Assembly (NCBI GenBank): GCA_036186865.1
Contig: AP025075.1
Location: 21,858,942-21,922,941 of the forward strand
DNA: 64,000 nt
Source: Eustoma russellianum
Lineage: Eukaryota > Streptophyta > Magnoliopsida > Gentianales > Gentianaceae
Direction of reading: 5' to 3'
Shown: piece after piece, positions 22,374 to 32,142 of the stretch
How positions within the stretch are numbered: the first letter of the stretch is position 1
How the letters are laid out: every line of letters begins with the position of its first letter
Program-made: the position numbers and the translations under genes
Notes under the pieces: generated by a model
Database searches by the model: none
What the model was told of the DNA's origin: nothing
The model's input: the letters and a program-made list of their open reading frames with translations, nothing else

Positions 22374-23622
22374 ATGGCCGACGATGGTAAATCAAAGATT
22401 GAGAGATTTGATGGATCGCAAAACACTTGGCGCCATTAGTCTATCCCTAACGCAGCCTGTAGTCTTCAATATCTCAAAGAAAAAGACCACAAATGACGTA
22501 ATGAATGCGTTGACGAGGATGTATGAAAAGCCATCTGTCTCTAACAAGGTGCATCAAATGAAGAGACTTTTCAACATGAAGGAAACTGAAAGCAAGACGA
22601 TGCAGGAACACTTGGGTGAATTCAATACGATTACTAGCCAACTTGAGTCAGTTGGGATTGTCTTTGACAATGAGGTTCTGGCCTTGGTGATACTGTCAAT
22701 CCTGCCTGACAGTTGGGCTGGAGTTGTCATGGCTGTGAGCAACTCATCTGGAGAAGGTATGTCGAAGTTTGAAAATGTGATAGATGTGCTACTTGATAAG
22801 GATTCAAGGAGGAGAAACAGTGGCAGTGCTGAAATTTGTGGAGCCGTGCTGAACAGAGAAGAGCGCGGCAAATCTGCCAAGAGGGGAAATGACAAAAGCA
22901 GTGGGAGATCTCAATCTAGAAAGAGTAAGTCAAAAGACTCGAATATGGCCTGCTGGAATTGTAAGAAGAAGGGTCACCTCAAGTGTGATTGCGGAATCAA
23001 GAAGAAGGTGGATCAGACCGAAAAGAATGGAAATGAAATTCATGTCCCACAAGCGTTCGGGTCTTACAGTGATGGCCTGGTCTTGAGCTGTGAAAATCAA
23101 GATGACGCTCTTTGGATCCTCAATACTGAAGCCTCTTTTCATGCCACCTCCAACCGGGAGTACTTTACAAATTACAAAAGTGGTAATTTTGGAAAGGTAT
23201 ATCTCAGGAATGATGACTCATGTGATATCGTTGGCAAGGGAGACAGCATGTTGACTCTACCATATGGAAGGCAGCTGAAGCTGCTGCAAGCAAGACACAT
23301 ACCTCGACTAACCAGGAACCTGATGTTAATAACACAACTGGCTAATGATTTCGACCTGGAAGGAAGGTTCAGCAAAACACACTGGAAGTTAGTCAAAGGA
23401 TCCTTAGTTGTGGCACAAGGATTGAGAGATGGGACTCTTTACAAATTCTCAAATAAGAGCTCGGTAAATGTAGTCACCTCGGCAAGTGACGTCGAGCTCT
23501 GGCACCAAAGACTTGGACACATGAGTGTCAAGGGGATGAGGGCAATGGCGTCCACAAGGAAGCCGGAAGGTCTGTCGAATATTGACATGCTACTGTGTGA
23601 ATCTTGTGTACTTGAGAAATAG
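22374..23622 (+). pseudogene. gag and protease of element H
   Basis: The gag ATG at 22374 starts MADDGKSKIERFDGS, then the frame breaks; a shifted frame continues with LMDRKTLGAISLSLTQPVVF. Around 60 residues normally found between these points are missing, so a deletion removed the gag N-terminal core. Further on are MYEKPSVSNKVHQMKRLFNM, ILPDSWAGVVMAVSNSSGEG and an intact zinc knuckle CWNCKKKGHLKCDC at about 22953. The protease box reads WILNTEASFHATSNREYF at about 23113, where the catalytic Asp is Asn and the Gly is Glu. A GAG-pre-integrase part follows (LWHQRLGHMSVKGMRAM, LCESCVLEK) and ends in a TAG at 23620. The frame is open for 456 codons apart from this. Confidence 0.9.
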
Positions 23623-24440
23623 AAAGCTATAAGTTTTTCCAAGCACAAGAGAAGTCTCAGAGCTGAAAAGTTAGAACTTGTACACATAGATGTTTGGGGG
23701 CCTTCAGACATGCCTTCACTGAATGGTTCTCGTTATTATGTCACCTTCATTGATGACTCAACTAGGAAGCTATTGGTATACTTTGTCAAACACAAGTCTG
23801 ACATAACCGAAGTCTTCAAAAGATGGAAGAGTCCTGTTGAGAACGAAATAGGGCTGAAGCTAAAGTGCTTGAGGACAGAAAATGGTGGAGAGCATTGCAG
23901 CAAGGAGTTTGAGGACTATTTTGCCGAGAACGGGATCAAAAGAGAAAAGACTGTGCCTAAAACACCTCAACATAATGGTGTTGCTGAAAGGATGAACAGA
24001 ACCATCTGTGAAAGAGCAAGAAGTATAAGGATACATACTGATATGTCAAAATTTTTTTGGGCCAAGACAGTGAAAATTGCTGTCTATCTGATCAATAGGG
24101 GTCCGTCTACTGCAATTAACTGTAAACTTCCCGAAGAAGTGTGGACTGGAATGAGATCTCACTTGCCCATGTGAAAGTATTTGGCTGCACTACGTAAAAT
24201 TAGACGAAAGAACAAAACTTGACCCCAAGTCCAAGGTAAGCTTTTTAATTGGCTATGGTGGTGACAGTTTTGGTTATAGATTTTGGGATCATGTAGAAAA
24301 GAAGGTGATTAGAAGCAAGGACGTGGTTTTCAATGAAAATGTGCTTTACAAAAACAAAGTAAAGGAAGAGAAGCAACCTGTAAACCCTAAGTATTTGAGC
24401 AAAGTGACGTTGGTAATGCTGAGCTGAGCAAGCCTGCAGA
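23623..24440 (+). pseudogene. Integrase of element H
   Basis: Same frame as gag after the TAG: HIDVWGPSDMPSLNGSRYYV (first Asp at about 23690) and FIDDSTRKLLVYFVKHKSD. The second catalytic Asp of the SDNGGE box is Glu (LRTENGGEH, about 23878). PQHNGVAERMNRTICERARS at about 23970 keeps the Glu. An early stop at 24174 and a frame change precede the remaining C-terminal part (LDPKSKVSFLIGYGGDSFGYRF). Two catalytic domains of the same element, protease and integrase, are therefore damaged by missense changes. Confidence 0.88.
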
Positions 24441-24559
24441 TCAGACTACCGAGATACCTACTGCAGGAGATGAAGCTCTAGATAAGCATGTTACACCACC
24501 TATTGTTGTTCGAAGAGAGAGAAGAACTATTATTGCCCTCACCAGGTTCTCACTTTCAC

Positions 24560-26135
24560 TTTATTATTTGCTTCTTACTGACTGTGATGAGCCGAGCTGC
24601 TATGAAGAAGCAATGAGCTCTAACAAAAGTGAAGACTGGAGGGCAGCCATAGAAGATGAGATAAACTCTCTGCAAAGCAACTTCACCTGAGATCTTATAA
24701 GGAAGCCACCATGGAAGAAGTCGATTCCGAACAAATGGATGTATAGGTTGAAGCAAGAAGCTAACGACACTCAAAGGCATAAATCAAGGCTTGTCGTGAA
24801 GGGCTTCCAACAGAAAACTGGGGTTGACTTCACTGAAATCTTTTCGCCAGTTGTCAAGCTGTCTACCATCAGAACCGTCCTGAGCATCACAGCTGCAGAA
24901 GATCTGCACTTAGAATAGCTTGATGTTAAGACAACCTTTCTTCATGGAGATTCGGATGAAGATATCTACATGATGCAGCCACAGAGTTATAAGGTACCTA
25001 GTAAAGAAGACCTCGTATGCAAATTACAGAAGAGGTTGTACGGTTTGAAACAATCTCCAAGGCAGTGGTATAAGAAGTTTGACAACTTCGTGACAGAGGT
25101 CGGCTACAAGCGCTGTCACGGTGATTACTGCTGTTACTTCAAAAGGTTTAAAGGTTCGTACATTATCTTGCTACTCATTGTGGATGACATGTTGATAGCA
25201 GGAGGAAGCACTGATGAGATCAAGAAGCTGAAGTAACAACTGCCCAAAATATTCTCTATGAAGGACCTCGGCACAACTAAGAAAATACTGGGACTCAGTA
25301 TTGAAAGAGATAGAAAGAATCAAGTGCTGAGCCTGAGCCAAAGGGATTACATCTCTAAGGTGCTGAAGAGATTCAATATGGAGAATGCAAAATTGGTGAC
25401 AACGCCTCTGGCAAGGAAATTCAAAAATTTATCAAGAAAGCAATATCCTAAGGCGAAGGATGAGCTTGAACGGATGAAGAAGGTATCCTACGCCTTAGCT
25501 GTGTGTAGCTTGATGTATACCATGGTGTGCACCAAGCCAGATATCTCCCATGCAGTGGGAATTATGAGCAGATTCATCTCTAATCCAGGTCCTGAGTATT
25601 GGGCTGCAGTGAAGTGGATACTAAGGTACTTAGTTGGAATGCAAGACTTGACACTGCAGTTTGACAATGATGATCTGAACTTGCTTTGTAGACTCTGATA
25701 TGGCTGGAGACATTGATGAACGCAAGAGTACTACTGGTATGTTTTTAAGCTCGTCAGCACTGCAATCACCTGGGCATCGAGGTTGCAGAAGATTGTAGCA
25801 CTGTCAACAACTGAAGCTGAGAACGTCGCAACAGGTGAAGCTACCAAGGAACTGATGGGTTGAAGAGTTTATTAAATGAGTTGCAGCACTCAAAGATCAG
25901 CTGCAAGCTGTTTAGTGACAGTCAGAGTGCAATACATTTGTCCAGGAACTCTGCTTATCATGCAAGAACGAAGCATATAGACATCAAATATCATTACATA
26001 AGAGATATGCTTGAAGGAAGACAGTTCGACTTGGAGAAGATTCATACCAGCCCAAATCCAGCATACATGATGACGAAGATTGTTCCAAAAGAAAAGCTTG
26101 AGCTTTGCAAAGCTTCTCTAGGTCTCGTTGCTTGA
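24560..26135 (+). pseudogene. Reverse transcriptase and RNase H of element H
   Basis: RT blocks in order: SCYEEAMSSNKSEDWRAAIE, NKWMYRLKQEANDTQRHKS, VKGFQQKTGVDFTEIFSPVV, LDVKTTFLHGDSDEDIYMMQ, CKLQKRLYGLKQSPRQWYKK, and the catalytic box LLLIVDDMLIAGG at about 25170, where YVDD has become IVDD. Then FSMKDLGTTKKILGLSIERD, the connection domain, and RNase H pieces (DSDMAGDIDERKSTTGMF, FSDSQSAIHLSRNSAYHART, KHIDIKYHYIRDMLEGRQ). Stops at 24690, 24918 and 25234 and frame changes near 25690 and 25850 break it. The end at 26135 lies 83 bp before the 3' LTR. Confidence 0.9.
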
Positions 26136-26217
26136 TAAAGGTGCTAAGGGGCTGCAGTCAGAGAAGATGAAATTTCATGATATGTCGAAGTTAAGGTCAG
26201 TTCCAAGTTCGAGATTC

Positions 26218-26865
26218 TGTTAAGTTTGGTGGAACTGAAGTCAACCGAGTTGAAATGTGGTGTCGAGATGAAAAGAGGAGCCGAGCTGAACTTAAATTAA
26301 CCTGGATAGAATTTGGAGAAGTGAACAGCGCTACCGTGCCGAGCTGAGCAGCACAACAAAGGCTCTCCTAGACAGCATCATTGCCATGATGAGGTAGAGA
26401 CGAGCATGTTGAGCTGGGCATTGGTCTTAGCTCGGCAGTATATCAGAAGTTTACCGGATGGAATATTCTTTGATTGGAGATTTGATTGAAGGGAATCTTG
26501 GTCTGAGTCAAACTCTCCATATTTATCTTTTATGAGGAATATCTAAAAGAGTCCTATTCATGGTAATGTAGCGTTGTAAAATAAGAATTCCATAAAGCAC
26601 GTTTGATCATTATCTCCCTATAAAATCCCCTGATTGGACACGGAATTGATGTAACTGAAAATATCAGTTGGTCGATAGTAAAATTTTCTGGCTAGCACCG
26701 TCGTGGGTTTTTCTTCCTCTTGAGGGTTTTTCCACGTAAAACACATGCGTTCTTTGTTTATCATTTTCTTTGATCATTATTTATTACGTTTGTATTGCTA
26801 TTGCGTGATTGTACGTTCTTGTCAACAATCATTGTGATTGTTTCTGCCCTTCCGCAAACCCATCA
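26218..26865 (+). repeat. 3' LTR of element H (full, 648 bp)
   Basis: TGTTAAG at 26218 to CCCATCA at 26865, followed by the target duplication CTCTT. It contains several GAGCTGA-like motifs near 26280-26430 and a TATA box. Confidence 0.92.
26619..26625 (+). promoter_or_regulatory. TATA box in the element H LTR
   Basis: TATAAAA about 245 bp before the LTR end, the usual place for the LTR promoter. The 5' LTR copy has lost this stretch. Confidence 0.55.
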
Positions 26866-27104
26866 CTCTTTAGAAACGGGCACTCTTTCTCTTCCTTACA
26901 CAAGAATACAGAAAAAGAGGCAAACAAAACCAACGGCACAAGTCTCAACAGACATGGAACTTAATCCTGCAGGATATCACATCTAAGATATTGCCTTTCA
27001 CTGCAATTAGTAGTACTATTTAGGAAAAGCAACTAGAAAATTTCAAGAAAGCATTTTTTTGAATTAAAACATTACTTAATATCAACTATTGTCGCATGAT
27101 GTTA

Positions 27105-27180
27105 AAACTAAATATGGGTAAGTACTCGCAAGGAAGCATACGATGTCGCAACCACGTGGACAATCAGCATTAGATGTTAA
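27105..27180 (-). pseudogene. Duplicated 3' end of the cysteine-rich gene
   Basis: On the minus strand this reads NADCPRGCDIVCFLASTYPY, a shortened copy of the end of the neighbouring coding exon (NADCRDGCDCYG...VCFLAGTYPY). A few codons in the middle are missing and the copy has no terminal stop at the same place. It lies directly downstream in the same orientation, so it is probably a local tandem duplication. Confidence 0.7.
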
Positions 27181-27183
27181 AGA

Positions 27184-28127
27184 TCAATACGGGTAAGTGC
27201 CCGCAAGGAAGCATACACCATCGGACGTTGTACCATAACAATCGCAACCATCTCGACAATCAGCATTAGGGTCATCTGCCTGTGCATCGCAAGGGTCTTC
27301 ACCACAAATGTCTTTATCTGGAGGTGGCATTGGATCACAATTTTCATCATCACAATCCTTGAAGTCCATCATGCGCTTCATTCTTGGTTTAAGAACATGG
27401 CTTCTTAAAGTAGCTTCCACTGCTATGCCCCTGGCTTCTCTTTCTCTCACGAATATGGATCCATCTGCAGCATTCATCAATCATTTAATCCATCTAAGAT
27501 ATAAATTTCATGTGTTATGTGATTAACAACATCCATAGAGAAAAATACAAGATGCAATTTTAAACGTACATTTAATCCAATGATGACATGGACAAGAAAA
27601 AAATGAAGCAGAATGGGACTGAGCGTTTCCCGATGTACTAAGATACCGTGTTTGTGCAAGATCCAGTAAAAGAAAGGATTGTTTCGCTATTTGATGTACG
27701 CAGACTTATCTTACAATTTGTGCAAGAGTTTTATGAGATATTGACTAGCTATCGTCTTAATGATTGAGCTTATTCCATGCAATGTAAACATTATATCACA
27801 GAACTACTAAAATGCTTAATAGTTGATGGTGTATCACCATAAACCTGTGTAAAGTGAGATACCAACCAATAGAGATATAGAACTTGAGGGGGAAAAGAAA
27901 AAGAAAAAAAAAAGAATCAGAAGACTTTGTTTCACATGTTGTTGAGAAATATACCATAAACCTGTGTAAATTGAGGTACCAACCATAAAGATGTAGAGAA
28001 AAAAAGAATGAGAAGGCTTCGTTACAGCATGTTCTTGAGAAAAAGGCACCATAAAATTGTGTAAAATAAGATACCAACCAATAGAGATACAGAGAAAGAA
28101 GAGAATTAGAAGGCTTCGCTTCAGCAT
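27184..28127 (-). CDS. Candidate small secreted cysteine-rich protein, two exons
   Basis: I propose exon 1 at 28127-28079 and exon 2 at 27464-27184, giving 109 residues. Exon 1 starts MLKRSLLILFFLCIS, a typical signal peptide (positive start, hydrophobic core). The donor G/GTTGGT at 28078 and the acceptor CTGCAG/AT at 27465 keep the frame. Exon 2 encodes a basic stretch with VLKPRMKRMMDF, then an acidic region with eight cysteines (DCDDENCDPM, ICGEDPCDAQ, DCRDGCDCYG, VCFLAGTYPY). This pattern suggests a disulfide-rich extracellular or defence/signalling peptide, but I do not recognise the family. The intron contains two more diverged copies of exon 1 (see the repeat at 27836-28140). The gene model is inferred; the exon 2 reading frame itself is clearly open. 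Confidence 0.5.
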
Positions 28128-28140
28128 GTTCTTGGCTCTC
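27836..28140 (-). repeat. Three tandem copies of a roughly 95-115-bp unit covering the signal-peptide exon
   Basis: Units at about 28140-28048, 28047-27953 and 27952-27836. Each has, on the minus strand, a start with AACATG(C/T)TG, a stretch coding for a hydrophobic leader rich in Leu/Phe, TTGGT(A/T)-like donor sequence and the TTTACACA(G/A)(G/T)TTTATGGT block. The middle unit lacks a clean ATG frame; the innermost carries a long A/T tract (about 27896-27913). Confidence 0.75.
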
Positions 28141-28421
28141 ACGGAAAAACTTAAAGCTTCAAAACCTGGCTATGAATTTAAAAAAAAAAAAAAAAGAACA
28201 TGTCTGAATTTATAGTGAAACATTTGTTTTCTAGTTGGCAAACATAATGGAAAAATATTATATTCCGACACGGATTACGTACTAGAAGATTTTGAGTTTG
28301 GCAAGAACACTTTGTTGAAGTTCCAAAAATAAAAACAAAACAAACTTATAATGTCACCACCACATATAAGTTAATGTTACGAAAGCCGTCGAGTCATAAT
28401 CTTGAAATGTAATGACAAAGG
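28141..28421. other. Spacer upstream of the cysteine-rich gene
   Basis: Contains an A-run of about 16 bases at 28179-28195 and no recognised coding sequence. It would hold the promoter of the candidate gene if the model is right; no convincing TATA box was assigned. Confidence 0.4.
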
Positions 28422-28629
28422 AATTTAAACGTGATTTGTGGATGGTTGATCTATATTATAAAAACAATCGTGAATTATTTAATCCACAATGGACGGGCCC
28501 TTGGTAACTTTTAATGTTCTATAATCCAACGTTATTGGAGCTAAGTTGTGACTACGTAAACTACACGGAAGGAAGGCTTTCTCAATCTGTCGGCAACTCG
28601 GATTAAACAGCCATTTGGAAGAACAAGAG
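28422..28629 (+). repeat. Left arm of a foldback (inverted) repeat flanking element E
   Basis: About 200 bp that are the reverse complement of 41031-41230 with roughly 90% identity by eye. Shared blocks include AACTTAGCTCCAATAACG and CCATCCACAAATCACG (right-arm strand). Without E the two arms would be separated by about 240 bp, so this was a hairpin-forming element or an inverted duplication. Confidence 0.8.
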
Positions 28630-28710
28630 GCATAATTGAGACGGTTTAGTTCGCTAAAGGTTAGCAGAAACATTATCAGTGCTACTGACGAGATTACAAT
28701 AAACGGATTG

Positions 28711-28913
28711 TGAAAGAAATATTTTGGAAATCGAAATTCTACCTTTCTTATATTCGTCGTCATAATTTATAATACTACAAGATAAAGTTATTGCCTAAAT
28801 TAGAGCTAATCTATCTAATGGCAATGTCTATGCATATCTTTACACCATAATGCAAATCATTATACAAGGAAATATAATCACACAATCATGAACATATCCT
28901 TATCTTATTAACA
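28711..28913 (-). repeat. 3' LTR of element E
   Basis: Pairs with 40671-40872. On the minus strand it is preceded by a GAAGGGGG polypurine tract (28914-28922). Confidence 0.92.
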
Positions 28914-28922
28914 CCCCCTTCA
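28914..28922 (-). other. Polypurine tract of element E
   Basis: Minus-strand GAAGGGGG directly before the TGTTAATAAG start of the 3' LTR. Confidence 0.75.
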
Positions 28923-28974
28923 AGTTGCCGCGTGTAAGTCTAAAACGTCTAACTTGAACAAGAGAAATCGGAAG

Positions 28975-30440
28975 TCACATGCACCAAGAGTTTTTAGTGA
29001 GAATATCAGCAGGCTGATGAGAAAACGAAACATGAAGAGGGAGAATATAGCCATCGATGATGGCATCGCGTATAAAATGACAATCAATTTCGATGTGCTT
29101 GGTTTCTTCGTGAGAAACGGGATTACGAGCTAAGTGTAACGTGGATTGACTATTTGTGAAGATCTCGACCGAAGCATCATGAGGCGTCCCTAAAAATTGA
29201 AGGAGACCAAGAAGGCATTTAATCTCATAAGTAGTATAAGCCATTGCATGATATTTAGCTTCAGCAGAGGAGCGAGACACGGTAGGTTGTTCTTGGTCTT
29301 CCATGAAATAGGCGCATCTCCAAGTTTGATAAAGTAAGCAGTGATAGATCGACGAGTGATAGGATAGCTAACCCAGTCACCACAGTAAGCAGTCATGTGA
29401 AGGTCACTAACCGATGGAAAGAAAATCCCTTGGCCGGACAGCCCTTGAGATAGTGGACGACTCAAAGGGCCATATGCCATTGATCACGTCGATGTGAGTG
29501 CACAAACTAATCAAGAGTATGAACAGCGTACGAAAGTTCAGGCCGGGTGACAGAGAGAAAACGAGGCGACCAACAATCCGGTGATATGCCGAAGGATCAT
29601 CGAGGAGGGAGCTAGTAGATTGAGTCAAATGATGATGCTGGTCCAAAGGCGTGTTGGCTGGCCTAGAGGGTAGCAACCCGCAATCTGAGATAATGTCAAG
29701 GGTATACTTGCATTGTGAGATAAAAAGACCGGTGTTATTACGGGGGACTTCTAGGTGGAGAAAATATTTGAGAGGGCCGAAATCTTTCATGTGAAAACGT
29801 CTGCTGAGATATTCCTTAAGCACCGCCAATGCACGAGAATCGTTTCCCACTAAAAGAAGGTCATTATCATATACCAAAATATATATTTGAACATCATCCT
29901 TAAGAGAGCGAAACAAAGAATAATCATAATAGGATTAAACAAACTCGTAAGTGCGACAAGCGGCCGAAAACTAGCAAACCAACAACGAGGAACTTACTTG
30001 AGGTCGTATCAGGATTTTTGAAGCCGACAAACTTTAGCAGAGAATGACCCATGAAAACAAGAGGGAGCTTCATATATACTTCTTCAGCAAGATCACCATG
30101 AAGGAAAGTATTTTGATCATCCATTTGACACATAGAGAAATTATGGGATGCCACAAGAGCTAGGAGAACATGGACCGTAACCATTTTTGTTGTGGGAGTA
30201 AATGTCTCGGTGTAATCAAGACCTTCAATTTGACGATTTCCATCTACCACTAAGCGTGCCTTATAGAGTTCAATACTGTCATCGGAGTGATGTTTAATTT
30301 TGTGCACTCATTTGCATCCAATGGCGTGTTTGCCGAGAGGTAACTCCTCAAGCGTCCAAGTGTGATTATCTTCGAGAGCTTTGATTTCCTCATGCATGGC
30401 GTCCTGCCATCGAGGGTCCTTGACCGCTTGAGAATAAGCT
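28975..30440 (-). pseudogene. Reverse transcriptase and RNase H of element E
   Basis: From right to left: KALEDNHTW-type linker with many changes, IELYKARLVVDGNRQIEGLD and FTPTTKMVTVHVLLALVASH (30307-30090), MDDQNTFLHGDLAEEVYMKL, then after a break the catalytic region at 29895, where the usual YVDD box reads YDND. Then YLSRRFHMKDFGPLKYFLHL, FISQCKYTLDIISDCGLL, the connection part, and RNase H at 29304-28975 (SRSSAEAKYHAMAYTTYEIK, EIFTNSQSTLHLARNPVSHE, KHIEIDCHFIRDAIIDG, QPADILTKNSWCM). Several frame changes (about 29930, 29480, 29300) and the altered catalytic box make it inactive. Confidence 0.88.
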
Positions 30441-30743
30441 TAAGGCTCTTTAATCAAAGTAATAGCGCAAGAAAGGCCCGCTGGACTCGAGAAAATATGT
30501 GAGTACTAAGATAACTGCAGATAGAGTAGGGAGTACCTGAGGAAGCGGAGGACGTGGTGGAGACGGCTGAGGGGCTATACGGAGGGACATGCATAGAGTA
30601 GTTGGCAAGTTTGGGAAGGAGTCGCTTAACACGATGTCCACAGCCGAGAAGTGGGGATGAAGCAGGAGTCGTCGGTGGTGAAGCACTGCAGTCGGTTGGA
30701 GAAGGAATATCCGAAATCGGAGGAGTTGAGTCGGGCTGGACAT

Positions 30744-32142
30744 CTATAATGTGTTCATCGTCCCCGAAGGAAGGAAATGTGGGTGAAGGTTGTTGCGATC
30801 AGAGATCAGTTGCGGTGCAGTAGGTGAAGGAGGAGACGACGCAAACGGGAAGGTGGTTTCGATAAAGGTTATATATCGGGAGGTGAAGAATACACAAGAG
30901 TCAAGGTCATATACATTCCAAACTTTTGTCGCAGCAGGACATCCCACAAAAATACATCTTCGACTACGACTTTGGAATTTATCACCATGATATTGATCAT
31001 TATAAATGTGATAAAGCTTCCAAAAACCCGAAGATAAGAGTAGCAGAGGGCTTTCCAAAAAGTACTTCATTGAGTGTTTTGACTCCAAGTAGAATGGTTA
31101 GAGTGCGATTAATTAAATAGGTTGTGGTTAAGACACATTCAACCCAAAAGAAGATGGGTAAGTTAGCCTGAAATCGTAATGCTCGAGCAACGTTGAGGAT
31201 GTGGCGATGTTTACGCTCCACTCAGCCATTTTATTGTGTGTATGCCGAATGGAGGTTTGATGAATAATGCTATGTTCCAAGAAGAATGACCGTAAAGGGA
31301 GGAATTCGGAACCGTTGTCACTGCGAAAAGTTTCAATATGCCAATTGAATTGAGTGTGTATCATGGTGAAAAATTGTCGGACCACCATAGGCACATGATA
31401 TTTCGTTTTTAACAAGTACACCCACACAGCCTGTGAATGGTCATCCATAAATGTTAGGAAATAAGAAACACCACAAGATTCTTTCTTCTCATAAGGTCTC
31501 CACAAGTCACAATGAATCAAATCAAAAAAGTAGTCTGCAATTGTATTGCTCAAAGGAAATGCTCCTTAAGTTTGTTTGGCCTAGAAAAATACATCACTTG
31601 AAACTTCAAAATTTTTAATCAAATGAGAGACTTTATTACAAAGCATATTCAACACACTATTGGAAGGGTGGCCAAGGCGGTTGTACCACATAACCAGATC
31701 CGTCTCAACCGAAAGTGTACTGGTCCAAATGGTGGTTGATGTCCGCAACATGTATGGCCCATTGGCCTTCTCACCCTCTCCAATCTCAGTCCTGGCATTC
31801 TGAACCTGTATCAAACAACCATGGTTAGTGAACACATCAATGTGATCGCCGTTATGTAACAATTGAGAGACTAACAATAGGTTGCATGTTAAATTTGGTA
31901 CAAGAAGCACTTTATCAAGAATAAATGTATCATTGAGATGCATCATCCCTTATTTGAAAACCAACATTTTTGTACCATTAGGCAGCCGAAAATCACACGG
32001 CTTGGTAGACACACAATTGTGCAAAAGATGTAAATGACCCGTCATATGATGGGTGGCTTCAAAGTCAATGATCCAAGGAGAGTCGAGGGACTTTCCACTT
32101 AAACGTTCATTCTGTTAATCTTACGAGCATTAAGGTCTTGCA
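30744..32142 (-). pseudogene. Protease and integrase of element E
   Basis: The protease at about 32078-32040 reads WIIDFEATHHMTGHLHLLH, with the catalytic DSG replaced by DFE. GAG-pre-integrase follows (31946-31581: FILDKVLLVPNLTCNLLLVS, MWYNRLGHPSNSVLNML). The integrase core at 31553-31128 shows LIHCDLWRPYE (first Asp) and FRSDNGSEFLPL (second Asp); the Glu block ERKHRHILNVARALRFQ is found in a shifted frame at 31215. The C-terminal part (31088-30744) has FVGCPAATKVWNVYDLDS and an ETTFPF motif. Coding sequence starts exactly at the left edge of element C, which interrupted the gag-protease junction. Confidence 0.88.

Larger units (their letters stand above)
22105..26870 (+). mobile_element. 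Element H: Ty1/copia retrotransposon with perfect 5-bp target duplication
   Basis: LTRs at 22110-22331 and 26218-26865 start TGTTA(C/A)GTTTGGTGGAAC and end CAAACCCA(G/T)CA. The element is flanked by CTCTT on both sides (22105-22109 and 26866-26870), which proves the insertion boundaries. Between them lie primer-binding site, gag, protease, integrase, RT and RNase H in copia order. Internal deletions affect the 5' LTR and the gag N-terminus. Confidence 0.93.

Noticed and set aside
27796..28077. Open frames on the minus strand with long Phe/Leu runs, as if membrane proteins
   Set aside because: They arise from tandem copies of the leader exon plus A/T tracts; only the first unit fits a sensible exon.
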